64,000 nt of DNA from JADGOV01 sp963814355 (GTDB lineage Bacteria > Actinomycetota > Actinomycetes > JADGOV01): positions 62,001-126,000 of the forward strand of contig CAWFCZ010000005.1 of the NCBI GenBank assembly GCA_963814355.1. The letters are read 5' to 3'. How positions within the stretch are numbered: the stretch's first letter is position 1; each line of letters opens with the position of its first letter. Under the pieces are notes generated by a model. That model was not told the origin of the DNA. It made no database searches and saw nothing but the letters and a program-made list of their open reading frames with translations. Shown piece by piece: positions 17,935 through 26,421 of this stretch. The position numbers and the translations under genes were made by a program.

Positions 17935-19128
17935 TCAGGTGACCGCCGGCCCGCTGTCCGCGCTCAGGTGTCGGGAGGCGAAGACCAGGGAGTACGGCAA
18001 CTCGAACCGCACCTCGCGCCAGGTGTGGCCGAAATTGGGGGCGATGCGCAAGGCCAGGTAGACCTGGTCGTGGCGGGTGAAGAGGTTGGCCAGGGCGACC
18101 GCCGACCGGCGGCCCCCGCCGTCGTTGGCGCTGACGTCGAGGAAGACGGCCATGGGTCGGGCGATCCGCAACGTCGGCAGATAGTACGACGGCGCGTTGG
18201 CCAGCCACAACCTCCGGTTGCCGTGCAGCAGCGGCTGCAGCACGTTCTTCCCGGGGTCGCCATAGGGCTCCGAGGCGAGGATCGTGGAGAACACCTGCTG
18301 GTGGCGCAGTCCGAGGTTCAGGGCGCAGTACGCACCGGACGACATGCCTCCGATGGCTCGCCCCGCCGCGGTGGGGATGGTACGGAAATCGCGGTCGACG
18401 GTGGCCACGATCGTGGAGGTCAGGTAGGTCTGGTCCTGTGGGCCGTCCACCTGGTTGAGGCACTCGGAGTCGTGCATCCAGCTCCCGCTCGCATCAGGCA
18501 AGGCGATGATCATGGGACGGGCAAGATGCCTCGCGGTGAGCAGCGCCAGTGCTCGGTCCACTCGGCCGCCGGTCAGCCAGTCCATCGGCCCTCCCGGATG
18601 GCCGTGGATCAGGTAGATCACTGGGTAGCGGCGTTCGGCATTCGCCCGGTCGTAGTACCCGCCGGGCAGCAGGACGTTCAGCCGTCGCGGCGCGATGTGC
18701 AGCGCCGCATCCCCGACCGAGAGCGACACCAGCCGCCCGCCGGTCCCCACCCCGTCGGCGATCAGGCCGCCGGCGATATCGTCCGGGGGCGCCGCCGGGC
18801 CGCCGGGCGGATGTCCGCGCAACGCGTCCAGCAGCGCACCGGTCGTCGGCACGTACCCGGCGTAGACGTTCACGGCGAGCAGGGCGCCGGCAATGAGGAG
18901 CAGGAGCACCGACGCGAGACCACCGAGCTGGAGAAGCCGCCGCCGGAGCGGGGGGTGATTCAGCCGGCGGCGGCCCCCTTTTACCCGCCATATCCCGAGC
19001 AGCGCCGACGCGGCGCCGGAAGTGAGTACGGCCGCCGCCAGGCGGGGATCCTCCAGGATCCCCGGCCGGCCGACTCTGCTGATGACGTCGTGCGGCAATA
19101 CCGGCACACCATGCAAGATGGACGGCAT
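17935..19128 (-). CDS. Membrane-anchored alpha/beta hydrolase (putative esterase, antigen-85-like fold)
   Basis: Protein of 397 residues. The N-terminal part has hydrophobic helices (about 20-40 and 60-85), and the extracytoplasmic part is an esterase-D/mycolyltransferase-type hydrolase. Visible are VIYLIHGHPG (oxyanion region), the nucleophile elbow GGMSSGAYCALNLGLRH, a distal Asp and the His in NFGHTWREV. The substrate is unknown; cell-envelope esters are plausible for this family. Start ATG (MPSILHGV) has GAGGAG upstream. It is divergent from a second, shorter esterase of the same fold, with 61 nt between them; both share GLRH(Q/P)xVF after the catalytic Ser. Confidence 0.85.
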   Translation of the reverse strand: MPSILHGVPVLPHDVISRVGRPGILEDPRLAAAVLTSGAASALLGIWRVKGGRRRLNHPPLRRRLLQLGGLASVLLLLIAGALLAVNVYAGYVPTTGALLDALRGHPPGGPAAPPDDIAGGLIADGVGTGGRLVSLSVGDAALHIAPRRLNVLLPGGYYDRANAERRYPVIYLIHGHPGGPMDWLTGGRVDRALALLTARHLARPMIIALPDASGSWMHDSECLNQVDGPQDQTYLTSTIVATVDRDFRTIPTAAGRAIGGMSSGAYCALNLGLRHQQVFSTILASEPYGDPGKNVLQPLLHGNRRLWLANAPSYYLPTLRIARPMAVFLDVSANDGGGRRSAVALANLFTRHDQVYLALRIAPNFGHTWREVRFELPYSLVFASRHLSADSGPAVT

Positions 19129-19189
19129 CCGCTGTGCTCCTCGAACCGGACGGGCAGACCCAGGTTGCGCCCTACCGGATGAGAGAAAT

Positions 19190-20155
19190 GTGAAGATCTC
19201 CAGCGTCAAGTTTCGGTCGGCCGGCGACCGGAGGGCGTCCGGCGTCGGATCGCGAGCCCGGCTTCGGGTCGGCGTGCTCTGCGTGTTGTGCGCCGGTTTT
19301 CTGGTCGCCACCAGGACGCAGCCGACCAGCTGCGCCACAGCGTCGGTGACCATGCTCGACGTCCCCGGGGGCGGTCTTGCCCGGCAGGTGCTGGTCTACC
19401 GGCCGCCCGTACCGGACAGTGCCACCCTGCCGGTCGTGTACTACCTGCACGGGCTGCCCGGCCAGGCCAGGGACGCGCTGACCGGGCAGCTCGTCGCCCA
19501 AGCCGCGGCGCTGGCACGCGCCGGGCACCCGTTCGTGCTCGCCGCCCCGGACGGGAACGGCGTCCGGGGCGACCCCGAGTGGGCGGACTCCCTGGACGGA
19601 CGTGACCTGCTGGAGTCCTACCTGCTGAAGAAAGTGATCCCGCTGGTGGAGGGCCGGCACCTGCGCGCCGCCCGATACCGGACACTGCTTGGCTTTTCGA
19701 TGGGTGGGTACGGTGCGGCGAATATTGGCCTGCGCCACCCGGACGTCTTCGGCAGCTGGGCCGCGGTGAGCGGGTACTTCCACATCGACGACCCGGACGA
19801 CGTCTTCGGGCATGACCCCGCCTATGTGGCGGCCAACTCCCCGGACCGCAACGGATCGGCGGCCCGCGGGCATCGGGTGCTACTCGTCGAGGGCCGGTCC
19901 GACCCGTCGCGGCTGGTGCACGGCGAGGCGTCCCGGCTGGCCGCCATCCTGCGGGCCGGCGGGGCGCAGGTGTGGCTGCGGCTGGTACCCGGTGGTCACG
20001 AGGTACGACTCGTCCGCGAGGCGATGCCGCTGGTCGCGACCTGGTTGTTGCCGCCCTACCGCCCACCGGTGGCCGCGGCCAGGTCGGCCCCGATGGCGTC
20101 GAATTCGGCCTGCGCGGGCGCCGCCGCGGGCACGCCCGGCACGACCTCCAGGTAG
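19190..20155 (+). CDS. Secreted alpha/beta hydrolase (putative esterase)
   Basis: Protein of 321 residues with an N-terminal signal or anchor segment (basic RSRAR-type region, then VGVLCVLCAGFLVA, about 27-43). The hydrolase domain has VVYYLHGLPG, the nucleophile elbow GFSMGGYGAANIGLRHPDVF (catalytic Ser) and GGHEV with the likely catalytic His. Esterase-D/antigen-85-like fold; substrate unknown. The GTG start is chosen at VKISSVK behind the purine-rich GATGAGAGAA; the open frame upstream overlaps the divergent paralogue. Probably exported, acting on envelope or environmental esters. Confidence 0.83.
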   Translation: MKISSVKFRSAGDRRASGVGSRARLRVGVLCVLCAGFLVATRTQPTSCATASVTMLDVPGGGLARQVLVYRPPVPDSATLPVVYYLHGLPGQARDALTGQLVAQAAALARAGHPFVLAAPDGNGVRGDPEWADSLDGRDLLESYLLKKVIPLVEGRHLRAARYRTLLGFSMGGYGAANIGLRHPDVFGSWAAVSGYFHIDDPDDVFGHDPAYVAANSPDRNGSAARGHRVLLVEGRSDPSRLVHGEASRLAAILRAGGAQVWLRLVPGGHEVRLVREAMPLVATWLLPPYRPPVAAARSAPMASNSACAGAAAGTPGTTSR

Positions 20156-20222
20156 GCCCTGCGCCTCGGCTGCGTGCCGCTGGGCCGGGCCCGGCACCGG
20201 TCCGGTGACCGGGGAACCCGGA

Positions 20223-21047
20223 TCACAACCGGCCGATGACGGCCCGGAGCAGCGCGCCCATCGCCGGCGCGGCGGCCAGCCCGGTGGCCAGCACGTCCTG
20301 GTGGTCCAGCGGCTCCGCGGTCACGCCGGCGGCCGGGTTGGTGACCAGGGAGACGCCGAGCACCTCGGCGCCACCGGCTCGGGCGGCGATCGCCTCCAGC
20401 GCGGTGGACATCCCCACCAGGTCGGCGCCGAGCGTGCGCAGCATGGCGTTCTCCGCCGGGGTTTCGAACTGCGGGCCGGGCATGGCCGCGTACACCCCCT
20501 CGACTAGGCCGGGGTCGACCTGGCGGGCGACGGCCCGCAACCGGGCCGCGTACAGGTCGGTGAGGTCGACGAAATCTGCCCCGCTGAGCGGGGAATGCCA
20601 GCTGAGGTTGAGCTGGTCGCGGATCAGCACCGGCTGGCCGACCGCGTACTCCGGGCGCAGCGCTCCGGCGGCATTAGTCAAGATCACGACCCTGCAGCCG
20701 GCGGCCACCGCGGTACGGACGCCGTGGGCCACCGGTCCCACCCCGCGTCCCTCGTAGAGGTGGGTCCGGCCCAGTTGCAGGAAGACGCGTACGCCGTCGA
20801 CCTCGACCGAGCGCAGCGTACCGGCGTGGCCGGCGACGGTGGGCGCGGTGAAACCGGGCAGGGCGGTGGCCGGAAGTTCCGCCGCCGCCGGGCCGAGGAC
20901 GTCGGCCGCCGGCCCCCACCCGGAACCGAGCACCACGGCCACGTCGTGGTGCGGAACCCCGCTGAGCTCTCCCCAGACCTCCGCCGCGTGCCGGGCCAGG
21001 GCGGCGGGCTGACCCGCGAGGAGATCTGCCGGATTAGCTCCACTCAC
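20223..21047 (-). CDS. Purine nucleoside phosphorylase (PNP/MTAP family)
   Basis: Phosphorolytic enzyme of 274 residues cleaving (deoxy)inosine or guanosine to the base and ribose-1-phosphate in the cytoplasm. Family marks: VVLGSGWG (phosphate loop), GRTHLYEGR, TNAAGALRP, MPGPQFETPAE, and GMSTALEAIAA. This trimeric low-molecular-mass class prefers 6-oxopurines. An in-frame ATG lies 42 nt upstream, but TAGGGT lies 8 nt before the GTG (VSGANPADL), so the shorter start is preferred. It works downstream of adenosine deaminase in salvage. Confidence 0.94.
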   Translation of the reverse strand: MSGANPADLLAGQPAALARHAAEVWGELSGVPHHDVAVVLGSGWGPAADVLGPAAAELPATALPGFTAPTVAGHAGTLRSVEVDGVRVFLQLGRTHLYEGRGVGPVAHGVRTAVAAGCRVVILTNAAGALRPEYAVGQPVLIRDQLNLSWHSPLSGADFVDLTDLYAARLRAVARQVDPGLVEGVYAAMPGPQFETPAENAMLRTLGADLVGMSTALEAIAARAGGAEVLGVSLVTNPAAGVTAEPLDHQDVLATGLAAAPAMGALLRAVIGRL

Positions 21048-21055
21048 GCACCGGG

Positions 21056-21061
21056 ACCCTA
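21056..21061 (-). promoter_or_regulatory. Leaderless -10 (TAGGGT) of the purine nucleoside phosphorylase gene
   Basis: TAGGGT on the minus strand, 8 nt before the GTG at 21047; it decides between that start and the upstream ATG. Confidence 0.4.
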
Positions 21062-21161
21062 CCGTGCGCGCGGGTAAAGTCGGCGGCAACGTCTCGCCGC
21101 CTGGCGGTGCGCATCGCCCCGCGCCCGGTTTCGAGAGCCGGCTTGAGCCTTCGGAGGCAGA

Positions 21162-22334
21162 GTGCAGATTCCGTTCACCTCGTCGCCACGGTCATCCCTC
21201 GGCGTCGAGTGGGAACTCGAGCTCGTGGACACCGAAACCCGGCTGTTGCGCAGCGCGGCCAGCGACCTGCTCGCCGAGCTGAGTGCCCCGTACGGCGGCG
21301 GTGAGCATCCCAAGGCCAAGCACGAGTTGCTGGAGAGCTGCGTCGAGGTGATCACCGGCGTCTGCCAGACCGTCGCCGAGGCCACCGCGGACCTCGCCGG
21401 CAGCCTCGCCGAGGTCGGCGCGGCGGCCGAGCGCCGGGGCCTGTCGCTGATGTGCTCCGGCACCCACCCGATCAGCGACTGGGCCGACCAGACGATCAGC
21501 CCGAACCCGCGGTACGTCGCCCTGATCGAGCGGTGCCAGTGGATGGCCCGCCAGCTGCAGATCTTCGGCGTGCACGTGCACGTCGGCATCCGGGCGCCCG
21601 AGAAGGCGATCCCGATCGTCAACGCGCTGACCGGCTACATCCCGCACTTCCTGGCGCTCTCGGCGTCCTCGCCGTACTGGATCGGCACCGACACCGGCCT
21701 GGCGTCGAGCCGGAGCAAGGTCTTCGAGGGGCTGCCGACCGCCGGCCTGCCCTACCAGCTGTCCGGCTGGGACCAGTTCGAGGCCTTCATGGAGACGCTG
21801 ATCTCGGCGAAGACCATCGAGACCATCCGGGAGGTGTGGTGGGACATCCGCCCGCACCCGGTGTTCGGCACGGTGGAACTGCGGATCTGCGACGGCCTGC
21901 CGACCCTGCACGAGATCGGCATGGTGGCGGCGTTGAGCCAGTGCCTGGTCGAGACGTTCAACACCCAGCTGGACCGGGGCTACACGCTGCCCACCCCGAA
22001 AGGCTGGGTGCTGCGGGAGAACAAGTGGCGGGCCGCCCGCTACGGGCTGGAGGCGGAGGTCATCATCGACGACTCCGGCGGCACCGTCCCGGTGCGCGAC
22101 GCCTTGGCGGAACTGGTCGACGACCTCGGCCCGGTCTCCGAGCGCCTGGACTGCGCCGAGGAGCTGAGTCGGGTCAGGGGAGTGCTCGCCGGCGGGGCGA
22201 GTTACCAGCGTCAGCGGGCGGTGGCGGCCGCGCACGACGGGGATCTGCGCGCGGTGGTCGACGCGCTGATCACCGAGATGCGCACCGGCCGCCCGCTGCC
22301 CATGCTGGCCCCGAAACCGGTGGCGGTGCCGTGA
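21162..22334 (+). CDS. YbdK-type carboxylate-amine ligase (GCS2 family)
   Basis: ATP-dependent glutamate-cysteine ligase-like enzyme of 390 residues. The N-terminal SLGVEWELELVD (Glu metal ligands), HVHVGI around residue 145, and VELRICDGLPT are GCS2/YbdK marks. YbdK has weak glutamate-cysteine ligase activity in vitro, so the real amide product may differ. The GTG start has GGAGG 5 nt upstream. The stop overlaps the start of an M20 amidohydrolase gene (GTGA), so a ligase and an amide hydrolase are made together. The gene is divergent from the purine nucleoside phosphorylase gene. Confidence 0.88.
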   Translation: MQIPFTSSPRSSLGVEWELELVDTETRLLRSAASDLLAELSAPYGGGEHPKAKHELLESCVEVITGVCQTVAEATADLAGSLAEVGAAAERRGLSLMCSGTHPISDWADQTISPNPRYVALIERCQWMARQLQIFGVHVHVGIRAPEKAIPIVNALTGYIPHFLALSASSPYWIGTDTGLASSRSKVFEGLPTAGLPYQLSGWDQFEAFMETLISAKTIETIREVWWDIRPHPVFGTVELRICDGLPTLHEIGMVAALSQCLVETFNTQLDRGYTLPTPKGWVLRENKWRAARYGLEAEVIIDDSGGTVPVRDALAELVDDLGPVSERLDCAEELSRVRGVLAGGASYQRQRAVAAAHDGDLRAVVDALITEMRTGRPLPMLAPKPVAVP

Positions 22335-23575
22335 CCGAACTCTGGACGGACTGGCTCGGATCGTGGGTGGGAGCGAACTCGGCTCGGCTGGTGGGGTTGC
22401 GCCGCCAGCTCCACGCCCACCCCGAGCTGGCCTACGCCGAACACCAGACCACCGCCCTGATCTGCAAGGTCCTGGAGGCGTCGGGGCTGTCCCCCACCGT
22501 GCTGCCGGTCGGCACCGGGGTGGTGTGCACCGTCGGCCCGGGGGGCGCCCCGCGGGTCGCCCTGCGCGCCGACCTCGACGCCCTCCCGCTGCAGGACGAA
22601 AAGGAGGTGCCGTACCGGTCCCAGCTTCCCGGGGTGTCGCACGCCTGCGGGCATGACGTGCACACCACGTGCCTGCTCGGCGCCGCCGAGGCGCTGGCCG
22701 CGCTGGACCGCGAGGGGCGACTCCCGGCGCCGGTACGCCTGATTTTCCAGCCGGCGGAGGAGAGCGTCCCCGGCGGCGCGCTCGACGTCATCGGCGCCGG
22801 TGCGCTGGAAGGGATCCGGTCCATCTTCGCGCTGCACTGCGATCCGAAGGAGACCGTCGGGCAGGTCGGCATCCGGGATGGTGCGATCACCTCCGCCTGT
22901 GACGCGGTGTCCCTACGGCTCACCGGGCCTGGCGGGCATACCGCGCGGCCCCATCTCACCGCGGATCTGGTGTACGCCCTGGCCGACGTGATCACCCGGG
23001 TGCCGGCGCTGCTGTCCCGCCGGGTCGACCCGCGGGCCGGGCTGTCGCTGGTGTGGGGCCGGGTGACCGCCGGCGCGACGCACAACGTCATCCCGCAGAC
23101 CGGCAGCGCGGCCGGTACGGTGCGGGTCCTGGACCGCGACGCCTGGGACGACGCACCAGAGTTGGTGCGGGGCTTCATCGACACCGTCCTGGCGCCCTAC
23201 CGGCTCGATGTCGACGTGGACTACCGGCGCGGCCTGCCGCCGGTCATGAACTCACCGGCGGGAGCCGCGCTGGTGACCACCGCGACCGAGGCCGTACTCG
23301 GCCCCGGCTCGGTGGTCCCTACCGAGCAGAGCCTGGGTGGGGAGGACTTCGCCTGGTACGCCGAGCAGGTCCCGGCCGCGCTGGCCCGCCTCGGGGTGCG
23401 GGTACCGGGGGACACCAGGGTGCTGGACCTGCACCGCGGCACGTTCGACGTCGACGAGCGGGCGATCGGCTGCGGGGTCAAGGTGATGGTGGCCACCGCA
23501 CTGTCGGCGGTGGACGCGGGACCGGATCTGCTCACCCCGGCGAGTGTGCCGAACGGGCTGCGCGCCGCCGGCTGA
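22331..23575 (+). CDS. M20-family amidohydrolase (N-acyl amino acid / peptide hydrolase)
   Basis: Zinc-dependent aminoacylase of 414 residues, M20D type. Visible: RRQLHAHPELAY at the start, ALRADLDALPL (metal Asp), SHACGHDVHT (metal His and Cys), QPAEESVPGGA (general base Glu and metal Glu), and a lid domain with TGPGGHTARPH. The C-terminal SLGGEDFAWYAEQVP completes the active site. Substrate unknown; the family includes N-acetyl-amino-acid and indole-acetyl-amino-acid hydrolases. It begins at GTG overlapping the YbdK-type ligase stop by 4 nt and ends inside a 38-bp palindrome. Confidence 0.92.
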   Translation: MTELWTDWLGSWVGANSARLVGLRRQLHAHPELAYAEHQTTALICKVLEASGLSPTVLPVGTGVVCTVGPGGAPRVALRADLDALPLQDEKEVPYRSQLPGVSHACGHDVHTTCLLGAAEALAALDREGRLPAPVRLIFQPAEESVPGGALDVIGAGALEGIRSIFALHCDPKETVGQVGIRDGAITSACDAVSLRLTGPGGHTARPHLTADLVYALADVITRVPALLSRRVDPRAGLSLVWGRVTAGATHNVIPQTGSAAGTVRVLDRDAWDDAPELVRGFIDTVLAPYRLDVDVDYRRGLPPVMNSPAGAALVTTATEAVLGPGSVVPTEQSLGGEDFAWYAEQVPAALARLGVRVPGDTRVLDLHRGTFDVDERAIGCGVKVMVATALSAVDAGPDLLTPASVPNGLRAAG

Positions 23576-23605
23576 CCGTACGCCGGCCGGCGTACGGTCA
23601 GCCGG
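23568..23605. terminator. 38-bp perfect palindrome between convergent genes
   Basis: Two exact 19-nt halves (CCGGCTGACCGTACGCCGG and its complement) without any loop. It covers the stop codon of the amidohydrolase gene and precedes the end of the convergent MMPL gene. Likely a bidirectional terminator of the T-less kind found in actinobacteria, or a protein-binding dyad. Confidence 0.6.
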
Positions 23606-23645
23606 GTGGCGGCCTTCGCGGTGCGGTCGCCCGAGGCGGCAGCTA

Positions 23646-25799
23646 CTACTGGGGGGTCGGAGCCAGCTCCGGCTGCTCGGGTGCCCCACGCCGCTCCACG
23701 GTGGCCGCGGACGGGGCGACCCGCAGCGGCCGGGCGGCCCAGGCCGGCAGCCACCAGTTCCACCGACCGAACAGCGATACCAGCGCCGGTACCAGCACCG
23801 CCCGGACGATCGTCGCGTCCAGCAGGATGCCGACGCCGAGAGCGGTGGCGAACACCTTGATGTCGGTTTCCGGCCCGCTGGACAGCGACAGGAACGCCAG
23901 GAAGAGGATCAGCGCGGCGCTGGTCACCAACCGCCCGGTCCGGCCGAGGCCCTCGACGACCGCCGCCGACGTCGAGCCGGTGGCTTCGTACTCCTCCCGG
24001 ACCCGGGTCAGGATGAAGACCTCGTAGTCCATGGACAACCCGAACAGGAACGCGAACACCATCAGCGGGAGCCAGAAGGTGATCGCACCGGTGGGTGCGA
24101 TGCCGTAGACCGCCTGCGAGCCGTGACCCTGCTGCCAGAAGAACACCACCGCCCCGAACGTGGCCGCCAGTGAGACCAGGTTGAGCAGGACGGCCTTCAG
24201 CGGCAGGAGCAGGGAGCGGAACGCCCTGGCCAGCAATACGTAGGTCAGCACCAGGATGATGCCCAGCATCATCGGGAAGTTGCCGTACACCGCCTTTGCG
24301 TAGTCCAGTTGCAGCGCCCCCACGCCGGTGACTCCGAGCACCGCCGGATTGCCGGCGACCGCCTCCTTGACCCGCTTCACCACGGCCACCGAGTCGTTGG
24401 TCACCGTCTCCCGCTCCGGGATCGCGTTGACCACCGTGGTCCCGGCCCGGTTGGAGGCGCTGCCGGTGGGTGCGTAGGCGGCCACGATGCCCGGCACGCG
24501 GCGCACCGCCTCGGCGACCAGTCTGCCGTCCCCGCGGGTGAGGATTTCGATCGGGGTGAGGACGCCGGTGCTCACCCCGCCGTGCTCGAGAGTGACGAGC
24601 GCCGCCCGGGCCGGACCGGTCTTGGCGAGGGAATCGGAGGAGGCCAGACCGATCTTCAGGCCGAAGAACGGCACGAGCAACGCGGCGAGGATCGCGGTCG
24701 CCACGCCGGCGGCGATCCACCGCCGGCGAACCATGAGCCGGGCCCACCGGGACCAGCTGCGGCTGGCCCGGTCCTCGTGGCGAATCCGCGGCCAATCCAG
24801 CCGCGGCCCCACGCTGGCCAGCAGGGCGGGCAGCGCGGTGATCGACACCAGCACGCTGACCAGCGGGATGAGCATGCCGCCGTACCCGATGCTGCGCAGG
24901 AACGGGACCGGGAGGAAGACCAGCGCGAACAGACCCACCGCCACCGTCACACCGCTGAAGACGACCGCGCTGCCGGCGGTGGCCATGGCGGCCACGATCG
25001 CGTCGTTGTTCTCCCGGCCATGGGCCCGTTCCTCACGCCAGCGGGTGATGATCAGCAGCGAGTAGTCGATCGCGACGCCGAGCCCGATCAGCGAGACCAG
25101 GAACTGCACGATGAAGCTCACGTCGGTGAAGGCCGTGATCCCGGTCAGGATGAGGAAAGTGGTAGTGATCGCCACCGCGGCGACCAGCAGCGGGACGAGG
25201 GCCAGGAAGGAGGCGAACACGAACGCCAGCACGGCCAACGCACCGAGTCCGCCGAGCAGTGTCTCGATCAGGACGCCGGGCCCGTTGCCGCTGTCGCCGT
25301 TGGCGGCCAGGGCGTCCAGTCCGGTCACCCGGGCGATCGTCCCCGGTGCCGCCGCCTTGCTCAGCGCGCGCTGTACCTGCGGCAGGATGCCAGGGCCGAA
25401 GCCGGTCGGGGTCGGGGTGTAGATCAGGGCGTAGGCCGTACGGCCGTCCTTGGTGGTGAAGGACGGATCGCCGGTGGTGGCCGAGTCCACCACCCGGACC
25501 TGAGTGGCCAGGGCCTGCTGCACCGCGCCGAAGGTACGGCCGGCGGCCGGCGACAAGCCTCCGGCCTGATCGGCCGGCACGGTCAGCGTGGCAACCAGCG
25601 GCGCCATCTCGCCGCCGTTGCCGTAGATCGAGACAAGCTTGACGGCGGTCTCGTGCCCGGCCTGGCCGGGCAGGGAGAAGTCGAAGGAGAGCCGCTTGGA
25701 GATGCCGCTGGCCGCCCAGCCGCCGGCCAGGAAGACCACCAGCCAGACTGCGGTGACGATACGGCGGTGCCGCAGGACGAGCCGGGTCAATCCCACCAT
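23646..25799 (-). CDS. MMPL/RND-family exporter
   Basis: Integral membrane transporter of 717 residues with the two-fold MMPL layout: TM1, an extracytoplasmic domain (about 35-180), a five-helix bundle (about 180-335), TM7 (about 365-390), a second extracytoplasmic domain, and a final five-helix bundle (about 520-690). Each bundle has the family's GLGVAIDYSLLIITR or GLSMDYEVFILTRV motif with proton-relay Asp-Tyr. Actinobacterial members export lipids, siderophores or drugs; the cargo here is unknown. A 14-bp tandem repeat containing two extra ATG codons precedes the start, and no clear Shine-Dalgarno sequence is present. Confidence 0.93.
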   Translation of the reverse strand: MVGLTRLVLRHRRIVTAVWLVVFLAGGWAASGISKRLSFDFSLPGQAGHETAVKLVSIYGNGGEMAPLVATLTVPADQAGGLSPAAGRTFGAVQQALATQVRVVDSATTGDPSFTTKDGRTAYALIYTPTPTGFGPGILPQVQRALSKAAAPGTIARVTGLDALAANGDSGNGPGVLIETLLGGLGALAVLAFVFASFLALVPLLVAAVAITTTFLILTGITAFTDVSFIVQFLVSLIGLGVAIDYSLLIITRWREERAHGRENNDAIVAAMATAGSAVVFSGVTVAVGLFALVFLPVPFLRSIGYGGMLIPLVSVLVSITALPALLASVGPRLDWPRIRHEDRASRSWSRWARLMVRRRWIAAGVATAILAALLVPFFGLKIGLASSDSLAKTGPARAALVTLEHGGVSTGVLTPIEILTRGDGRLVAEAVRRVPGIVAAYAPTGSASNRAGTTVVNAIPERETVTNDSVAVVKRVKEAVAGNPAVLGVTGVGALQLDYAKAVYGNFPMMLGIILVLTYVLLARAFRSLLLPLKAVLLNLVSLAATFGAVVFFWQQGHGSQAVYGIAPTGAITFWLPLMVFAFLFGLSMDYEVFILTRVREEYEATGSTSAAVVEGLGRTGRLVTSAALILFLAFLSLSSGPETDIKVFATALGVGILLDATIVRAVLVPALVSLFGRWNWWLPAWAARPLRVAPSAATVERRGAPEQPELAPTPQ

Positions 25800-25838
25800 G
25801 AGCTGCCGATCATGAGCTGCCGATCATGAGCTGCGGCT
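25797..25838 (-). repeat. Three 14-bp tandem repeats forming upstream mini-ORFs before the MMPL gene
   Basis: Unit CATGAGCTGCCGAT (plus strand) occurs three times, the last with two changes. On the minus strand each unit supplies an ATG, one in each reading frame. The first opens a five-codon ORF (MIGSS) whose TGA overlaps the second ATG. The second ORF (MIGSSWWD) ends inside the MMPL coding region. The third ATG is the MMPL start. Confidence 0.7.
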
Positions 25839-25910
25839 CCAACACCTGGACGCTGTCCCGCCCAGTATGCATGGCCTTTGTTGCGATTAGGTCGCCTCGA
25901 TCGAGTCGGC

Positions 25911-26363
25911 CTACAGGTCCACCCGTCGACACGGCCGGGCGCTCAGCTCCGTGACGTAGTCGGCGGGAGCCCCCGCGTGCTCGGCCGCCTCCGCGAGCGA
26001 GCCGAGATAGTGCGCGGACGGGAGGCCGCCTTCGTAGGCGTCCAGAACGTAGAGCCAGGCCAGCACCTCGCCGTCGAGGGTGTGCACCCGGACCCGCAGC
26101 TTGCGGAACACCCGTAGGTCCAGGCTCTCCCAGCTGTCCAGGAGCTCCTCGTCCGCCGGCGGAACGTCGTAGAGCAGGACGAACACCCGCGAGCCCGGCT
26201 CCTCCACCACAGTGGCCAACGCGCCGTCCCAGCCGATTTCCTCACCGGCGAAGGCCAACCGCCAGCCTTCGAGCCACCCGCTGCCTCGCGACGGCGAGTG
26301 CGGGCAGCGTTCCCGCATCCGGGAAACGTCGAGGTTGGTCGCGTAGGCCGCGTAGAGCGCCAC
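25911..26363 (-). CDS. Gamma-glutamylcyclotransferase-like (GGCT/AIG2) protein
   Basis: Small cytoplasmic protein of 150 residues. ALYAAYATNLDVSRMRERCP is the cyclotransferase-type opening (usually YGTNL; here YATNL), followed by WRLAFAGEEIGWDGALATVVE, with a Glu-containing segment in EEELLDSWE that would supply the general base. Such proteins release 5-oxoproline from gamma-glutamyl peptides; related members act on other gamma-glutamyl amines. GTG (VALYAAY) is chosen because the fold begins there and TACCCT lies 8 nt before it. It lies between the MMPL exporter and the transglutaminase cluster. Confidence 0.75.
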   Translation of the reverse strand: MALYAAYATNLDVSRMRERCPHSPSRGSGWLEGWRLAFAGEEIGWDGALATVVEEPGSRVFVLLYDVPPADEELLDSWESLDLRVFRKLRVRVHTLDGEVLAWLYVLDAYEGGLPSAHYLGSLAEAAEHAGAPADYVTELSARPCRRVDL

Positions 26364-26371
26364 GGTGCCGA

Positions 26372-26377
26372 AGGGTA
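26372..26377 (-). promoter_or_regulatory. Leaderless -10 (TACCCT) of the cyclotransferase-like gene
   Basis: TACCCT on the minus strand, 8 nt before the GTG at 26363. Confidence 0.35.
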
Positions 26378-26421
26378 CTGGGCTCGCGTGACCGGCGGGG
26401 ATACGCCCGCCGCAGCGGTAC

